Part shown: piece by piece, positions 1 to 7,803 of the stretch
Position numbering within the stretch: the stretch's first letter is position 1
How the letters are laid out: each line of letters begins with the position of its first letter
NCBI GenBank assembly: GCA_937924855.1
Contig: CALEYQ010000041.1
Location: forward strand, 1-12,493
Length of the DNA: 12,493 nucleotides
From: an uncultured Bacteroidota bacterium
Lineage (GTDB): Bacteria > Bacteroidota > Bacteroidia > JADZBD01
Direction of reading: 5' to 3'
Notes under the pieces: generated by a model
What the model saw: the letters and a program-made list of their open reading frames with translations, nothing else
Told to the model about the DNA's origin: nothing
Databases searched by the model: none
Position numbers and translations under genes: made by a program

Positions 1-11
1 AAAAGATTCAT
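1..11 (-). CDS. Possible start of a divergent gene, cut by the window edge
   Basis: An ATG on the minus strand (bases 9-11) opens a frame that leaves the window after three codons (Met-Asn-Leu). The only support is its placement: a perfect TAnnTTTG element (TATATTTG, minus strand, 16-23) ends four bases upstream of this ATG, the same arrangement seen before other genes in this window. The product cannot be inferred from three residues. A response regulator partner for the sensor kinase at 105-3116 would be a natural candidate, but nothing seen here shows it. Confidence 0.3.
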
Positions 12-15
12 ACCC

Positions 16-23
16 CAAATATA
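16..23 (-). promoter_or_regulatory. Candidate -7 promoter element (TATATTTG), leftward
   Basis: Read on the minus strand this is TATATTTG, a full match to the Bacteroidota -7 consensus TAnnTTTG. If transcription starts about four bases downstream, the mRNA would begin at or next to the ATG at 11, making it leaderless or nearly so. No clear -33 TTTG is visible at the expected distance, so the call rests on the -7 match and position. Confidence 0.45.
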
Positions 24-42
24 AACCAAGTAGCCTGGTTTA
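22..42. promoter_or_regulatory. Perfect 7-bp dyad, possible operator
   Basis: TAAACCA (22-28) and TGGTTTA (36-42) are exact reverse complements separated by seven bases. The dyad lies between two divergent candidate promoters and its left arm overlaps the leftward -7 element at 16-23. That geometry fits a binding site for a dimeric regulator, or an autoregulatory site. A short transcript hairpin is the alternative, but the dyad lies upstream of both predicted transcription starts, which favours a protein-binding site. Confidence 0.35.
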
Positions 43-89
43 AGGGAGCCGAATGATTAATCGTGACCCCTTACTTATTAAGCGTTTCT

Positions 90-97
90 TACCTTTG
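90..97 (+). promoter_or_regulatory. Candidate -7 promoter element (TACCTTTG) for the sensor kinase
   Basis: TACCTTTG matches TAnnTTTG exactly and ends seven bases before the ATG at 105, so the predicted leader is only a few bases long and has no room for a Shine-Dalgarno sequence. No good -33 element is visible. The same eight bases recur upstream of the phosphatase gene at 7804. Confidence 0.5.
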
Positions 98-104
98 AAA
101 GACA

Positions 105-3100
105 ATGTTTGGGCTCCGCAGTACCTTACTTATTCTCGTTTCGGCTATTCTGGTTTTCCCGGGATCACGGAAGGCGGCGGCACAATCCTTTAATTTCACC
201 CGATACGGACTTGAATCCGGATTATCCCAGTCGCAGGTTTGGTGCATTCTCGAAGAAAAAACAGGACGAATCTGGATGGGAACCCGGGGCGGTGGTGTAT
301 CTGTTTTTAATGGCCTGGGGTTTGAAAACTACGGCCCTTCCGAAGGTTTGAGCAACCTCTATGTTAATTGCTTATACCAAACTTCCAACGGTAAAATATG
401 GGTGGGAACCGAAAACGGATTGTTTGTTTTCAATGGGATAAAGTTTGAATCCTATCCTCTTCCCGGCGATGCATCCAAGCCCCGGATTTTTTGCCTTCAT
501 GAAGAAAACGAAAACCTATGGGTGGGTTTCTCCGGTGGATTGATCCGAATTACAAAAAATGAAAAAAATATAGTAAAAGATCAGGGGGGAAAAGCCCTGC
601 CAACCATTTACTGCCTTTCCACAAATGCCTCGGGAGGTGTGATGGCCGGAGGAGAAGACGGAATTTATAAAATTTCAGGGGTGGGAACCGTTGAAAAACA
701 TCCCGCACCCGATGGCGGAGTTCAGATAAGGGCACTTATTCAAACCGGAAAAGACAAATGGCTGGTGGGAACCTATGGCAGCGGAGTACTCGCCTTTGAG
801 AAAGGTACCTGGAGCCGACCCTCCCACTTTCGTGAATTACGAAACAAAATCATTTATTGTTTTTACGCCGACAACGACAAAAAAATTTGGGCCGGAACCC
901 ATACCGATGGTATTTATCTCATAAGTCCTGACAGCAGCCTCAGTGGGTTGAGTGAGAAAGAGGGACTAAGCAACAATCATGTAAAAGCCATTACCAAAGA
1001 CCGATGGGGAAATTACTGGATAGGCACTTCAGGTGGTGGGGTAAGCAAATATTCGGGCCAGAAATTTCTGCATTACTCGCGTGATAACGGGTTGCCTGCC
1101 AATTTCATTCACAGTGTATTTTTTGGAAAAAACGGAAAAGTTTATGCAGGAGCCGGAGATAAGGGTCTGGTGTTGATTGATTCCGGAAAAATCTTTCACT
1201 ACGGTGGAGAAAAGGGATTCAAAGATGTAAAGGTAAAAGCCATTTGCAGTTGGCGGGGAGAACAACTGTTTCTCGGCACGGAGGGATCAGGGCTGTTTGT
1301 CTGGGACACATCGGGGTATTTTCCGGTTCGGGAAATGAATGGAAGATTCGTAAGGGATTTAAAAACCGATGCCCGGGAAAATCTTTGGGTGGCCACTTCG
1401 GGCAACGGAATTTTCAGGATTGTAATGGACACCATGGAAAACAGAACCCGGGAAATAAAACAATTCACCAATAGAAACGGATTAAAAAGCAACCGGATAA
1501 ATTGTCTGCTGCCTGACCCCAAAGGAGGAATAATTTTTGGTTCGGAAACAGGTTTAGGCAAAATTGACTCCGACAGCGTTTCCGAATGGGATTCATTCGG
1601 ACAGGAAATTTTAATACGATCTCTATCCTTCGATTTTAAAGGCCGCATCTGGGCCGGAACTGCTGAAAAAGGAATTTTTATTCTGGAAGGCGGGATGATA
1701 AGCGACACTCTGGACACCGACCGCGGTCTTCCCAGCTCAAACATTTACCTCATTTGTAAAGGAGAAGGAAATGTAATGTATGTGGGAACCGAAAAAGGAA
1801 TCAGCGTTTTATTACTTAATCAGGCCGGACAGGTAACCGAAATCCGCCACCTGGGCAGAGCCGAAGGATTTCTGGGTATTGAAACCACACAGAATGCATC
1901 CACCCTCGACCGTGAAGGAAACCTGTGGTTTGGAACCATCAACGGTCTTACCCGTTACAATCCGAAAAATCAGGAAAAAAACACCCTCCCTCCCCTGTTA
2001 CGAATAACCGGAATAAATTTATTCTATGAGTCCTTGCGAAACACCCGGTTTTCCGAATATTTAAATCCCGATTTCAGTCTTATTAAAGCTCTGGAATTTG
2101 AGCCGGGTGAGAATCATATCGGTTTTGAATTCCTTGGAATCAATCTCACCAATCCCGAGGGTGTAAATTACAGTTGGATCCTGGAAGGTCTGGAGAGTGA
2201 ATGGTCACCACCGGGAAAAAACAGAAGTGTTACCTATTCCTTTTTAGCGCCGGGAAAATATACCTTTCGCCTGAAGGCCATGAATGAAGACGGTATCTGG
2301 ACGCCAAATCCCGTTAGCATTTCATTTGTTATTCATCCCCCCTTTTATGCCACCTGGTGGTTCAGAATTCTGGCAGCCGGAGTATTAGTTGGCTTGATCT
2401 TTTTGATTTTTTATGCCCGCATTAAAAGAATCCAGTCCCGCAACAAACGGATTCGAGAAGAGCTTCGTTTACAAAAGAAATTACTGGAACTGGAGCAGAA
2501 AGCCCTTCGGCTTCAGATGAACCCTCATTTTATCTTTCATGCCTTGAATACCATTCAGGGCTTAATAGCGGAAAAGGATACTGCCATTGCCAAGAAACAA
2601 CTGTCGAGATTTTCAAGGCTCATGCGATCCATTTTAGACAATTCCAGGCAAAGCAGTATAGGACTGGAACAGGAAATCGACACCCTTGAGCATTACCTTG
2701 GTTTGGAAAAATTCTGCTCCGATGACTTTTTCGATTATGAAATAATCGACAATACAGGATCTGAATCCGGTGAAATTCTACTTCCGCCGATGATCATTCA
2801 GCCTTTCGTGGAGAATGCCATCATACATGGAATCAAAAGAAAAGAAAGCCGGGGTAAAATTATTATCCGGTTTGAAAAAGAAGGTGATTTTTTAAAATGT
2901 ACAGTCGAGGACAATGGTATTGGCAGGGAGGCCGCTCTAAAAATAAAAGCCCAGGAAGCTCAGCATCATAAATCGACGGCTCTGGTAGTAACTCAGGAAA
3001 GGCTTGATATTCTTAACCCAAAAGGAGGAATGAAATCATTGGAAATTGAAGATTTAAAAAACGGATCCGGAGAAATCACGGGAACCCGTGTTACCATCCG

Positions 3101-3116
3101 AATTTCACAAACATAA
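105..3116 (+). CDS. Two-component sensor kinase: periplasmic beta-propeller/Y_Y_Y sensor with LytS-type histidine kinase
   Basis: This is a 1003-residue membrane sensor kinase. Residues 1-26 look like a signal peptide (hydrophobic core then AAAQ). About residues 30-620 are repeated propeller blades of the Reg_prop type, recognisable by recurring units such as GRIWMGT, GKIWVGT, KKIWAGT, GNYWIGT and GNLWFGT. A Y_Y_Y-like beta-sandwich follows at about 665-745, a transmembrane helix at about 751-770, and a coiled coil to about 800. The kinase core is of the LytS/YehU class: the phospho-acceptor motif is NPHFIFHALN with His808, the N box is PFVENAIIHG with Asn904, and the G1 box is DNGIG at 936-940. 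The family phosphorylates LytTR-type response regulators, but none is adjacent. The ligand is unknown; related sensors with extra cytoplasmic response modules bind polysaccharide fragments, but this protein ends after the ATPase domain. The ATG at 105 is chosen because it starts the signal peptide and sits just downstream of a -7 element. Confidence 0.93.
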   Translation: MFGLRSTLLILVSAILVFPGSRKAAAQSFNFTRYGLESGLSQSQVWCILEEKTGRIWMGTRGGGVSVFNGLGFENYGPSEGLSNLYVNCLYQTSNGKIWVGTENGLFVFNGIKFESYPLPGDASKPRIFCLHEENENLWVGFSGGLIRITKNEKNIVKDQGGKALPTIYCLSTNASGGVMAGGEDGIYKISGVGTVEKHPAPDGGVQIRALIQTGKDKWLVGTYGSGVLAFEKGTWSRPSHFRELRNKIIYCFYADNDKKIWAGTHTDGIYLISPDSSLSGLSEKEGLSNNHVKAITKDRWGNYWIGTSGGGVSKYSGQKFLHYSRDNGLPANFIHSVFFGKNGKVYAGAGDKGLVLIDSGKIFHYGGEKGFKDVKVKAICSWRGEQLFLGTEGSGLFVWDTSGYFPVREMNGRFVRDLKTDARENLWVATSGNGIFRIVMDTMENRTREIKQFTNRNGLKSNRINCLLPDPKGGIIFGSETGLGKIDSDSVSEWDSFGQEILIRSLSFDFKGRIWAGTAEKGIFILEGGMISDTLDTDRGLPSSNIYLICKGEGNVMYVGTEKGISVLLLNQAGQVTEIRHLGRAEGFLGIETTQNASTLDREGNLWFGTINGLTRYNPKNQEKNTLPPLLRITGINLFYESLRNTRFSEYLNPDFSLIKALEFEPGENHIGFEFLGINLTNPEGVNYSWILEGLESEWSPPGKNRSVTYSFLAPGKYTFRLKAMNEDGIWTPNPVSISFVIHPPFYATWWFRILAAGVLVGLIFLIFYARIKRIQSRNKRIREELRLQKKLLELEQKALRLQMNPHFIFHALNTIQGLIAEKDTAIAKKQLSRFSRLMRSILDNSRQSSIGLEQEIDTLEHYLGLEKFCSDDFFDYEIIDNTGSESGEILLPPMIIQPFVENAIIHGIKRKESRGKIIIRFEKEGDFLKCTVEDNGIGREAALKIKAQEAQHHKSTALVVTQERLDILNPKGGMKSLEIEDLKNGSGEITGTRVTIRISQT

Positions 3117-3143
3117 AAAAGGGGCCCGAAGGCCCCTTGGAAA
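3115..3143 (-). terminator. Intrinsic terminator between convergent genes
   Basis: GGGGCC (3121-3126) pairs with GGCCCC (3131-3136), extended by two A-T pairs on each side. On the minus strand the loop is TTCG closed by C-G, an especially stable tetraloop, and the stem runs into a T tract (complement of the A run at 3115-3120). It is therefore a textbook terminator for the leftward gene that stops at 3144. For the rightward kinase gene the stem lies just past its stop but the T tract is poor, so termination in that direction is probably weaker. Confidence 0.85.
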
Positions 3144-4037
3144 TTACTTCAATACAATTCCTCCTCCACCGCTCAGTATTCCGTCAATATAAATTTCAAC
3201 TTTGTAATCGCCGGGTTTAAAATTTCCGTTTCCGGCGTATTCCACTCCCGCTTCCGACTTTCTTCCATTATCGTACTGAACAATTACGGAGCTGGTAAAT
3301 TCGGTTTCGTTGAGTGTGTCGCCCGCTTTAAAAGTTCCGTTTCCGAATGTTTTGCCATCGGGTCCCACAATCACAACATGAACGGTTTTGTCGCCTGAGG
3401 CTGCAAGCTTGTTGTCAAGCAATGAGAAATTAACCGCAAGTTTATCCACTTTACGGGCCAGGGAGGTTTCAGTAAATCCGTCGCCAAGCACCTTTTTCTT
3501 TAAAGCTTTTACCTTAATGTACTCCGTTTTAATCATGGCGGCATAATTAACCTTTGCCGTCAGGTTTTTATTTTGAGAAGTAACCTCATTTACCTGGGTG
3601 GAGAGTTCAGCATTCTGGTTTTTCAACAATTGATTTTCCGTAATCAGCTGATCTATCCTTTCAAGGTATTTTTCAACCAGCGCATTCAACTCCTTCACCT
3701 TTTCATCAAGTTCCTTTTTCTTAGAGGCATCTTTAGAAGCGGCCGATCTCAGATTTTTTATCTGTTTTTCCAGATCGCCGATGCGGGCCTTTCCTTCTTC
3801 TACAATCTGATCCAAGGAATCGCTGATGCCTTTATACTTATCCAGTTCGGAAGAAGTAAAAGCCAGTTCACCACTGATTTTTTCCTTTTCTATATACAGG
3901 GTATCAATGTGAGTTTGCATTTCATCCTGTAACTGATTCTTCTTTACAAAAAGAAAAATGTTGGCGGCCAGCGATACAATTAACGCGATGGCTAAAATTC
4001 GTACCAGATTTTTGTTGCCCTGGTTGTTGTTTTCCAT
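3144..4037 (-). CDS. Membrane-anchored coiled-coil protein of unknown function
   Basis: This 297-residue protein has no function I recognise. A short polar N-terminus (MENNNQGNKN) precedes one hydrophobic helix at about 11-31 without a cleavage site, so it is probably a type II membrane anchor with the rest in the periplasm. Residues about 33-165 are a long charged heptad-rich coiled coil. Residues about 165-297 form a beta-rich C-terminal domain containing two similar loops, GNGTFKAGD (232-240) and GNGNFKPGD (269-277), which suggests an internally repeated fold, and it ends in a glycine-rich stretch before IVLK. The layout resembles scaffolding or envelope-spacing proteins, but resemblance of coiled coils is weak evidence. 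It appears to be a single-gene unit: its own candidate -7 element lies at 4064-4071 and a strong terminator lies directly after its stop. Confidence 0.85.
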   Translation of the reverse strand: MENNNQGNKNLVRILAIALIVSLAANIFLFVKKNQLQDEMQTHIDTLYIEKEKISGELAFTSSELDKYKGISDSLDQIVEEGKARIGDLEKQIKNLRSAASKDASKKKELDEKVKELNALVEKYLERIDQLITENQLLKNQNAELSTQVNEVTSQNKNLTAKVNYAAMIKTEYIKVKALKKKVLGDGFTETSLARKVDKLAVNFSLLDNKLAASGDKTVHVVIVGPDGKTFGNGTFKAGDTLNETEFTSSVIVQYDNGRKSEAGVEYAGNGNFKPGDYKVEIYIDGILSGGGGIVLK

Positions 4038-4063
4038 GTGTTTGTTGGGGTTTAGATTTTATA

Positions 4064-4071
4064 CAAAGTTA
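4064..4071 (-). promoter_or_regulatory. Candidate -7 promoter element (TAACTTTG) for the coiled-coil gene
   Basis: The minus strand reads TAACTTTG, an exact TAnnTTTG match, giving a predicted leader of about 23 bases before the ATG at 4037. It lies in the 88-base gap (4038-4125) downstream of the phosphatase gene. That gap has no convincing terminator hairpin, so read-through from aspS and the phosphatase gene could also reach this gene. Confidence 0.5.
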
Positions 4072-4125
4072 ATCAGGAAAAAATTGGACGAATAACAGTC
4101 GTGTAATATACTGTTTTACAGCTAC

Positions 4126-5970
4126 TTACGATGACAAATTTAAAACAAATAAAGAAATATCGTCGAATTGGGGTTTGTCTTTAACCCATTTTTCCAATTT
4201 GGTTTTTAAAAAAGTTTCCCGGTCTGAAGCGTTCTGCTTCATGGCTTCCGAAATTAAATCCAGAACTCCCTGTTTTCCCAAACGGGTTTTGTTATCGTCA
4301 ATAATCAGATCGGTGAGCCCGTCGGAAAAAAGAAAAATTTGTTCAAATCCTTCCAGGGAGTGATTGGGGGGTAATTCAAATCCCCGTGTTCCGGGAAAGC
4401 CTGCTCCTCCACGAATCCAGTTGAGGTTTCCCTGCTTATCGGCAGCTACGGCATGCATTCGGCAACCGGAAAAAATAGCTTTTCCGTCTTTTTTGGAAGT
4501 AAGGACCAGGGAAAAATCAAAACCTACTTTTCCTATTTCACTTAATTCCTCATCCTCCTGCTGTACCAGATTTTCATTGACCAAAGAAATAAAAGCGTCC
4601 ATATTTTCTTCTTTCAGCTTTTGAATGGCCTTGTTTAAAATCTCATTTCCCATTACAGAAACCAGGGCGCCGGGAACTCCATGGCCCGTACAATCGGCCA
4701 AAACAATCCAGTAATGGTTCCGGGTTTCATAAAACCATAAAAAATCACCGTTAACAACCTCCAGGGGAAATGAAATAAAAAAGGAGCCCGGAAGTTTCAG
4801 CCAAACATCTTTTTCATAACCCGAAAAGATTTTGTCCTGGATGTATTCAGCATAGCGAAGAGAATCCATAATTCGCTGATTCTTTTCAGCAAGAATTTCT
4901 CCTGCTTCTTTCAGTTCAATGTTTTTCAATCGGAAAATTTCCGATTCTTTTTTCAGGGAATCGGCCTTGTGAATCATTCCGAGGCTTTCGGTCCGCTTCC
5001 TTAGTTCGTCGCTGTGAATCTTTTCCCTGATTTCGAAAAAACGATTTAACAATTCCATGCTGAGGGAAAAATTACCCCGGCTTTTTTCTATATCGGATTG
5101 AAGCTTAACAGATTCGGCAATTTGTTCATTTACGCCCACTTTTTCAAAAATCTCAAGGGCATTTGCTGCCATTAATGCAGCCTCATTATAATTCTCCTGA
5201 AGCAGGTACAAACGAGCCAGGCCGGTATAGTTTCTCCCTTCTGCAATATTTTTTAATCCGGTTTGCAAAGCAAGGGCATCCAAATAAATAGTCTTTGCCT
5301 CTTCCAGGCGGTTCAAACCCCGCAAGGCATCCGCTTTGTTGATCTTCAGCTCAATCAACATGGCAGCATTATCTGCTTTCAGGGCCACTTCGCTTGCCTG
5401 ATTCAAATAATCGAGGGCCTTTTCAAATTGCTTTTGTTCAACCGAAGCCACGGCCAGATTATTCAGGGCTATGGTTTGTCCGTAATAGTCCCCATTCTTC
5501 CGGTTCTCATCAAGCGTTTTCTGAAAATATTCCGAGGCTACCTGAAAATCATTCAGCGTGGCATGGATCACACCGAGTGAATTTATGCTATAGGCTATCC
5601 TTCGCGGATCGCCTGATTTTTCACGGAGTTCGAGCGCTTTATTCTGCAGGGTAAGCGCCTGCTCGTGCTCTCCCAATAAAAACAAAAAATTCGATTTTGT
5701 GCTGAGCGCATCCGAAAGTCCGTCGTTGTCGTCCAGTACCGCATACAAATCACCCGCATGATTCAGGGCTTCCAGTCCACGCGCCAATTCGGAAACAACT
5801 TTGCAGGAAAGTCCTATGCTCAGATAAGCTCTTGCGAGCAGGTCAGTTTCTTTGCGATAATCAAGAAGTTCCAGTGTCTTTTCCGCCAGGGCAATTGCTT
5901 CGCGGGGGTTTTCATTTCTGATACCTGCGGCTTTTTCCAGTAATGTCTTTGCCTGCTCTCTTAGATTCAT
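4126..5970 (-). CDS. Cytoplasmic TPR-domain SpoIIE/PP2C-type serine/threonine phosphatase
   Basis: This 614-residue protein has no signal peptide or membrane helix. Residues about 5-320 are tetratricopeptide repeats, with helix pairs such as EHEQALTLQNKALEL and QFEKALDYLNQASEV. A coiled-coil linker runs from about 325 to 378 and ends in the typical DSLRYAEYIQDKI. The phosphatase domain spans about 385-612. Metal-ligand motifs are present: NGDF with Asp409, ADCTGHGVPGA with Asp426, FSDGLTD with Asp550 and FDDIS with Asp603/604. The family dephosphorylates STAS-type anti-anti-sigma proteins in partner-switching pathways, but no such partner is visible nearby. The segment VNGDF replaces the more usual VSGDF seen in the second phosphatase of this window. 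The gene starts 3 bases after the aspS stop, so it is probably cotranscribed and translationally coupled with aspS. The ATG at 5970 is the only sensible start given that spacing. Confidence 0.92.
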   Translation of the reverse strand: MNLREQAKTLLEKAAGIRNENPREAIALAEKTLELLDYRKETDLLARAYLSIGLSCKVVSELARGLEALNHAGDLYAVLDDNDGLSDALSTKSNFLFLLGEHEQALTLQNKALELREKSGDPRRIAYSINSLGVIHATLNDFQVASEYFQKTLDENRKNGDYYGQTIALNNLAVASVEQKQFEKALDYLNQASEVALKADNAAMLIELKINKADALRGLNRLEEAKTIYLDALALQTGLKNIAEGRNYTGLARLYLLQENYNEAALMAANALEIFEKVGVNEQIAESVKLQSDIEKSRGNFSLSMELLNRFFEIREKIHSDELRKRTESLGMIHKADSLKKESEIFRLKNIELKEAGEILAEKNQRIMDSLRYAEYIQDKIFSGYEKDVWLKLPGSFFISFPLEVVNGDFLWFYETRNHYWIVLADCTGHGVPGALVSVMGNEILNKAIQKLKEENMDAFISLVNENLVQQEDEELSEIGKVGFDFSLVLTSKKDGKAIFSGCRMHAVAADKQGNLNWIRGGAGFPGTRGFELPPNHSLEGFEQIFLFSDGLTDLIIDDNKTRLGKQGVLDLISEAMKQNASDRETFLKTKLEKWVKDKPQFDDISLFVLNLSS

Positions 5971-5973
5971 CCC

Positions 5974-7719
5974 TCAGGAGTTGAGGCGGATACCCAACTC
6001 CTTCAATTGCTCTTCTTCCAGCGCCGAAGGAGCATCAATCATTACATCCCGTCCGCTGTTATTTTTTGGAAATGCGATAAAATCCCTGATTACTTCCTGT
6101 CCACCGAAAAGCGCACAAAGCCGGTCGAAACCAAATGCGATTCCTCCATGGGGTGGCGCCCCATATTCAAAGGCATTTAAAAGAAAACCGAATTGTTCCC
6201 TGTATTGTTCAGGAGTAAACCCAAGTACAGCAAACATTTTTTGCTGCAAATCACGGTTATGAATACGAATGGAACCTCCCCCAACTTCAACTCCGTTAAT
6301 AACCATATCATAGGCATTGGCCCTGACTTTTCCGGGATTGCTTTCCAGCAGCCCGGCATCTTCAGGAAGAGGGGAAGTAAAAGGATGGTGCATGGCATGC
6401 CAGCGTTTATGGTCTTCATTCCATTCCAGCAATGGAAAGTCAAGCACCCAGTGGCAGGAATACTGGTCCGGTTTACGAAGGCCGAGGCGGTTTCCCATTT
6501 CAAGCCTGAGTTCCGACATGGCTTTGCGTGTTCTGGCTTCCGGGCCTGATAATATCAACAACAAATCGCCGGGCTTTGCTCCGCATTGAACGGCCCATGT
6601 TTTAAGCTGATCCTCATTGTAAAATTTGTCAACGCTGGACTTTAAAGTCCCGTCGCTGTTGTATTTTACATAGGCCATTCCGCCCATTCCTATTTGAGGG
6701 CGTTTAACCCATTCGGTAAGTTCATCGGTTTGCTTTCGGGTATATCCGGCGGCATCGGGAACGCAAATGGCAAGAACGATTTCAGCTTCATCGAAAACTT
6801 TAAATCCCTTGCCTTTCGCCAGATTGCTTAAATCGTTCAAAAGCATTCCAAACCGGATATCCGGCTTATCGTTTCCATATTTTTCCATCGCTTCGGCATA
6901 AGTCATTCGCTGCATGGGTGGAATTTCAATGCCTTTTACAATTTTAAACAAATGCACCACAAGCTTTTCGAAAACCTGCAGTACATCATCCCTTTCCACA
7001 AAGCTCATTTCACAATCGATCTGGGTAAACTCAGGCTGCCGGTCGGCCCTCAGGTCTTCATCACGGAAACATTTAACTATCTGAAAATATTTATCAAATC
7101 CCGAGACCATGAGCAATTGCTTAAAGGTCTGGGGAGATTGGGGCAGGGCATAAAATTGTCCGGAATTAATCCGGGAGGGAACCACAAAATCGCGGGCGCC
7201 TTCAGGGGTTGATTTTATTAGAACCGGAGTTTCAACCTCAATAAATCCTTCCCTTGCCAGAAAATTCCGGGTTTCCTGGGCCATTTTGCTCCTCAGCAGA
7301 AGGTTAGACCTTACGGTATCTCTCCGAAGATCCAGGTAGCGGTATTTCATACGAAGGTCTTCGCCACCATCCGTTTCATCTTCCAAGGTAAAGGGAGGAA
7401 CCTTGGATGAATTTAAAAGGATCAGTGAAGTAGCTTCAACCTCAATTTCTCCGGTAGGTATTTTCAGGTTTTTATTGCTGCGTTCCCGCACAATTCCCTC
7501 GATCTGAATAACAAATTCCCGGCCCAATTCCCTGGCTTTGTTGCAGAGATGGGGGTTCGCATCCATATTAAAAACAATTTGGGTTATTCCATAGCGGTCG
7601 CGCAGATCAAGGAAGGTCATTCCTCCCAGGTCGCGGGAACGGAACAACCAACCACAAAGGGTAACGGTTTGCCCGATTTGGGCGGGACGTAATTCTCCGC
7701 AGGTATGGCTTCGATACAT
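5974..7719 (-). CDS. aspS: Aspartate--tRNA ligase
   Basis: Class II aminoacyl-tRNA synthetase that charges tRNA-Asp with aspartate using ATP in the cytoplasm. At 581 residues it has the usual bacterial length. Order of parts: N-terminal OB-fold anticodon-binding domain (about 1-105, with the RSRDLGGMTFLDLRDR stretch), catalytic core with motif 1 around 145-167, the ALPQSPQ flipping-loop region at 191-197, motif 2 as CFRDEDLRADRQPEFTQID at 217-235, the bacterial GAD insertion at about 290-410, and motif 3 as GIAFGFDRL at 526-534. The frame is open 13 codons further upstream, to 7758, but that extension is hydrophobic and not family-like. Conserved AspRS sequence begins at MYRSHTCGEL, so 7719 is chosen. 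Leu31 in the RDLG segment is what discriminating AspRS enzymes carry, hinting that Asn is charged separately; this last point is inference. Confidence 0.97.
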   Translation of the reverse strand: MYRSHTCGELRPAQIGQTVTLCGWLFRSRDLGGMTFLDLRDRYGITQIVFNMDANPHLCNKARELGREFVIQIEGIVRERSNKNLKIPTGEIEVEATSLILLNSSKVPPFTLEDETDGGEDLRMKYRYLDLRRDTVRSNLLLRSKMAQETRNFLAREGFIEVETPVLIKSTPEGARDFVVPSRINSGQFYALPQSPQTFKQLLMVSGFDKYFQIVKCFRDEDLRADRQPEFTQIDCEMSFVERDDVLQVFEKLVVHLFKIVKGIEIPPMQRMTYAEAMEKYGNDKPDIRFGMLLNDLSNLAKGKGFKVFDEAEIVLAICVPDAAGYTRKQTDELTEWVKRPQIGMGGMAYVKYNSDGTLKSSVDKFYNEDQLKTWAVQCGAKPGDLLLILSGPEARTRKAMSELRLEMGNRLGLRKPDQYSCHWVLDFPLLEWNEDHKRWHAMHHPFTSPLPEDAGLLESNPGKVRANAYDMVINGVEVGGGSIRIHNRDLQQKMFAVLGFTPEQYREQFGFLLNAFEYGAPPHGGIAFGFDRLCALFGGQEVIRDFIAFPKNNSGRDVMIDAPSALEEEQLKELGIRLNS

Positions 7720-7736
7720 AGGATAAAAAAGGACAA

Positions 7737-7744
7737 CGAAGATA
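7737..7744 (-). promoter_or_regulatory. Possible -7 element (TATCTTCG) for aspS
   Basis: On the minus strand this reads TATCTTCG, one mismatch from TAnnTTTG. It would place transcription start about 14 bases before the aspS ATG at 7719. The mismatch and the lack of a visible -33 element make this the weakest of the promoter calls. Confidence 0.3.
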
Positions 7745-7759
7745 ATAAATTTGCCCATG

Positions 7760-7776
7760 GGAACCCTTCCGGTTCC
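7760..7776. promoter_or_regulatory. 6-bp dyad midway between divergent promoters
   Basis: GGAACC (7760-7765) and GGTTCC (7771-7776) are exact reverse complements five bases apart. The dyad sits in the 84-base divergent region between aspS and the membrane phosphatase gene, about where the upstream parts of both promoters would be, so a regulator bound here could affect both. A 6-bp dyad can also arise by chance. Confidence 0.25.
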
Positions 7777-7792
7777 AATTCAATTCCTTGTT

Positions 7793-7800
7793 TACCTTTG
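7793..7800 (+). promoter_or_regulatory. Candidate -7 element (TACCTTTG), predicts a leaderless mRNA
   Basis: TACCTTTG is an exact TAnnTTTG match that ends three bases before the ATG at 7804. With the usual spacing, transcription would begin at or within a base or two of that ATG. It also argues against the longer in-frame start at 7705, which lies upstream of this promoter. Confidence 0.5.
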
Positions 7801-7803
7801 CAC

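Noticed and set aside
1199..1744. 181-codon open frame antisense to the sensor kinase
   Set aside because: It lies wholly inside the kinase coding region opposite clear propeller repeats, and its translation has no recognisable domain.
4072..4125. Terminator after the cytoplasmic phosphatase gene
   Set aside because: Only 4-5 bp AT-rich stems are possible and no T tract follows, so no terminator is called.
7720..7758. Longer aspS start at 7758
   Set aside because: The extra 13 residues are hydrophobic and precede the conserved AspRS N-terminus, and the candidate -7 element at 7737-7744 lies inside the extension.
7705..7803. Longer start at 7705 for the membrane phosphatase
   Set aside because: It would place 33 polar residues before a clear signal peptide, would start upstream of the TACCTTTG element and would overlap the aspS start.
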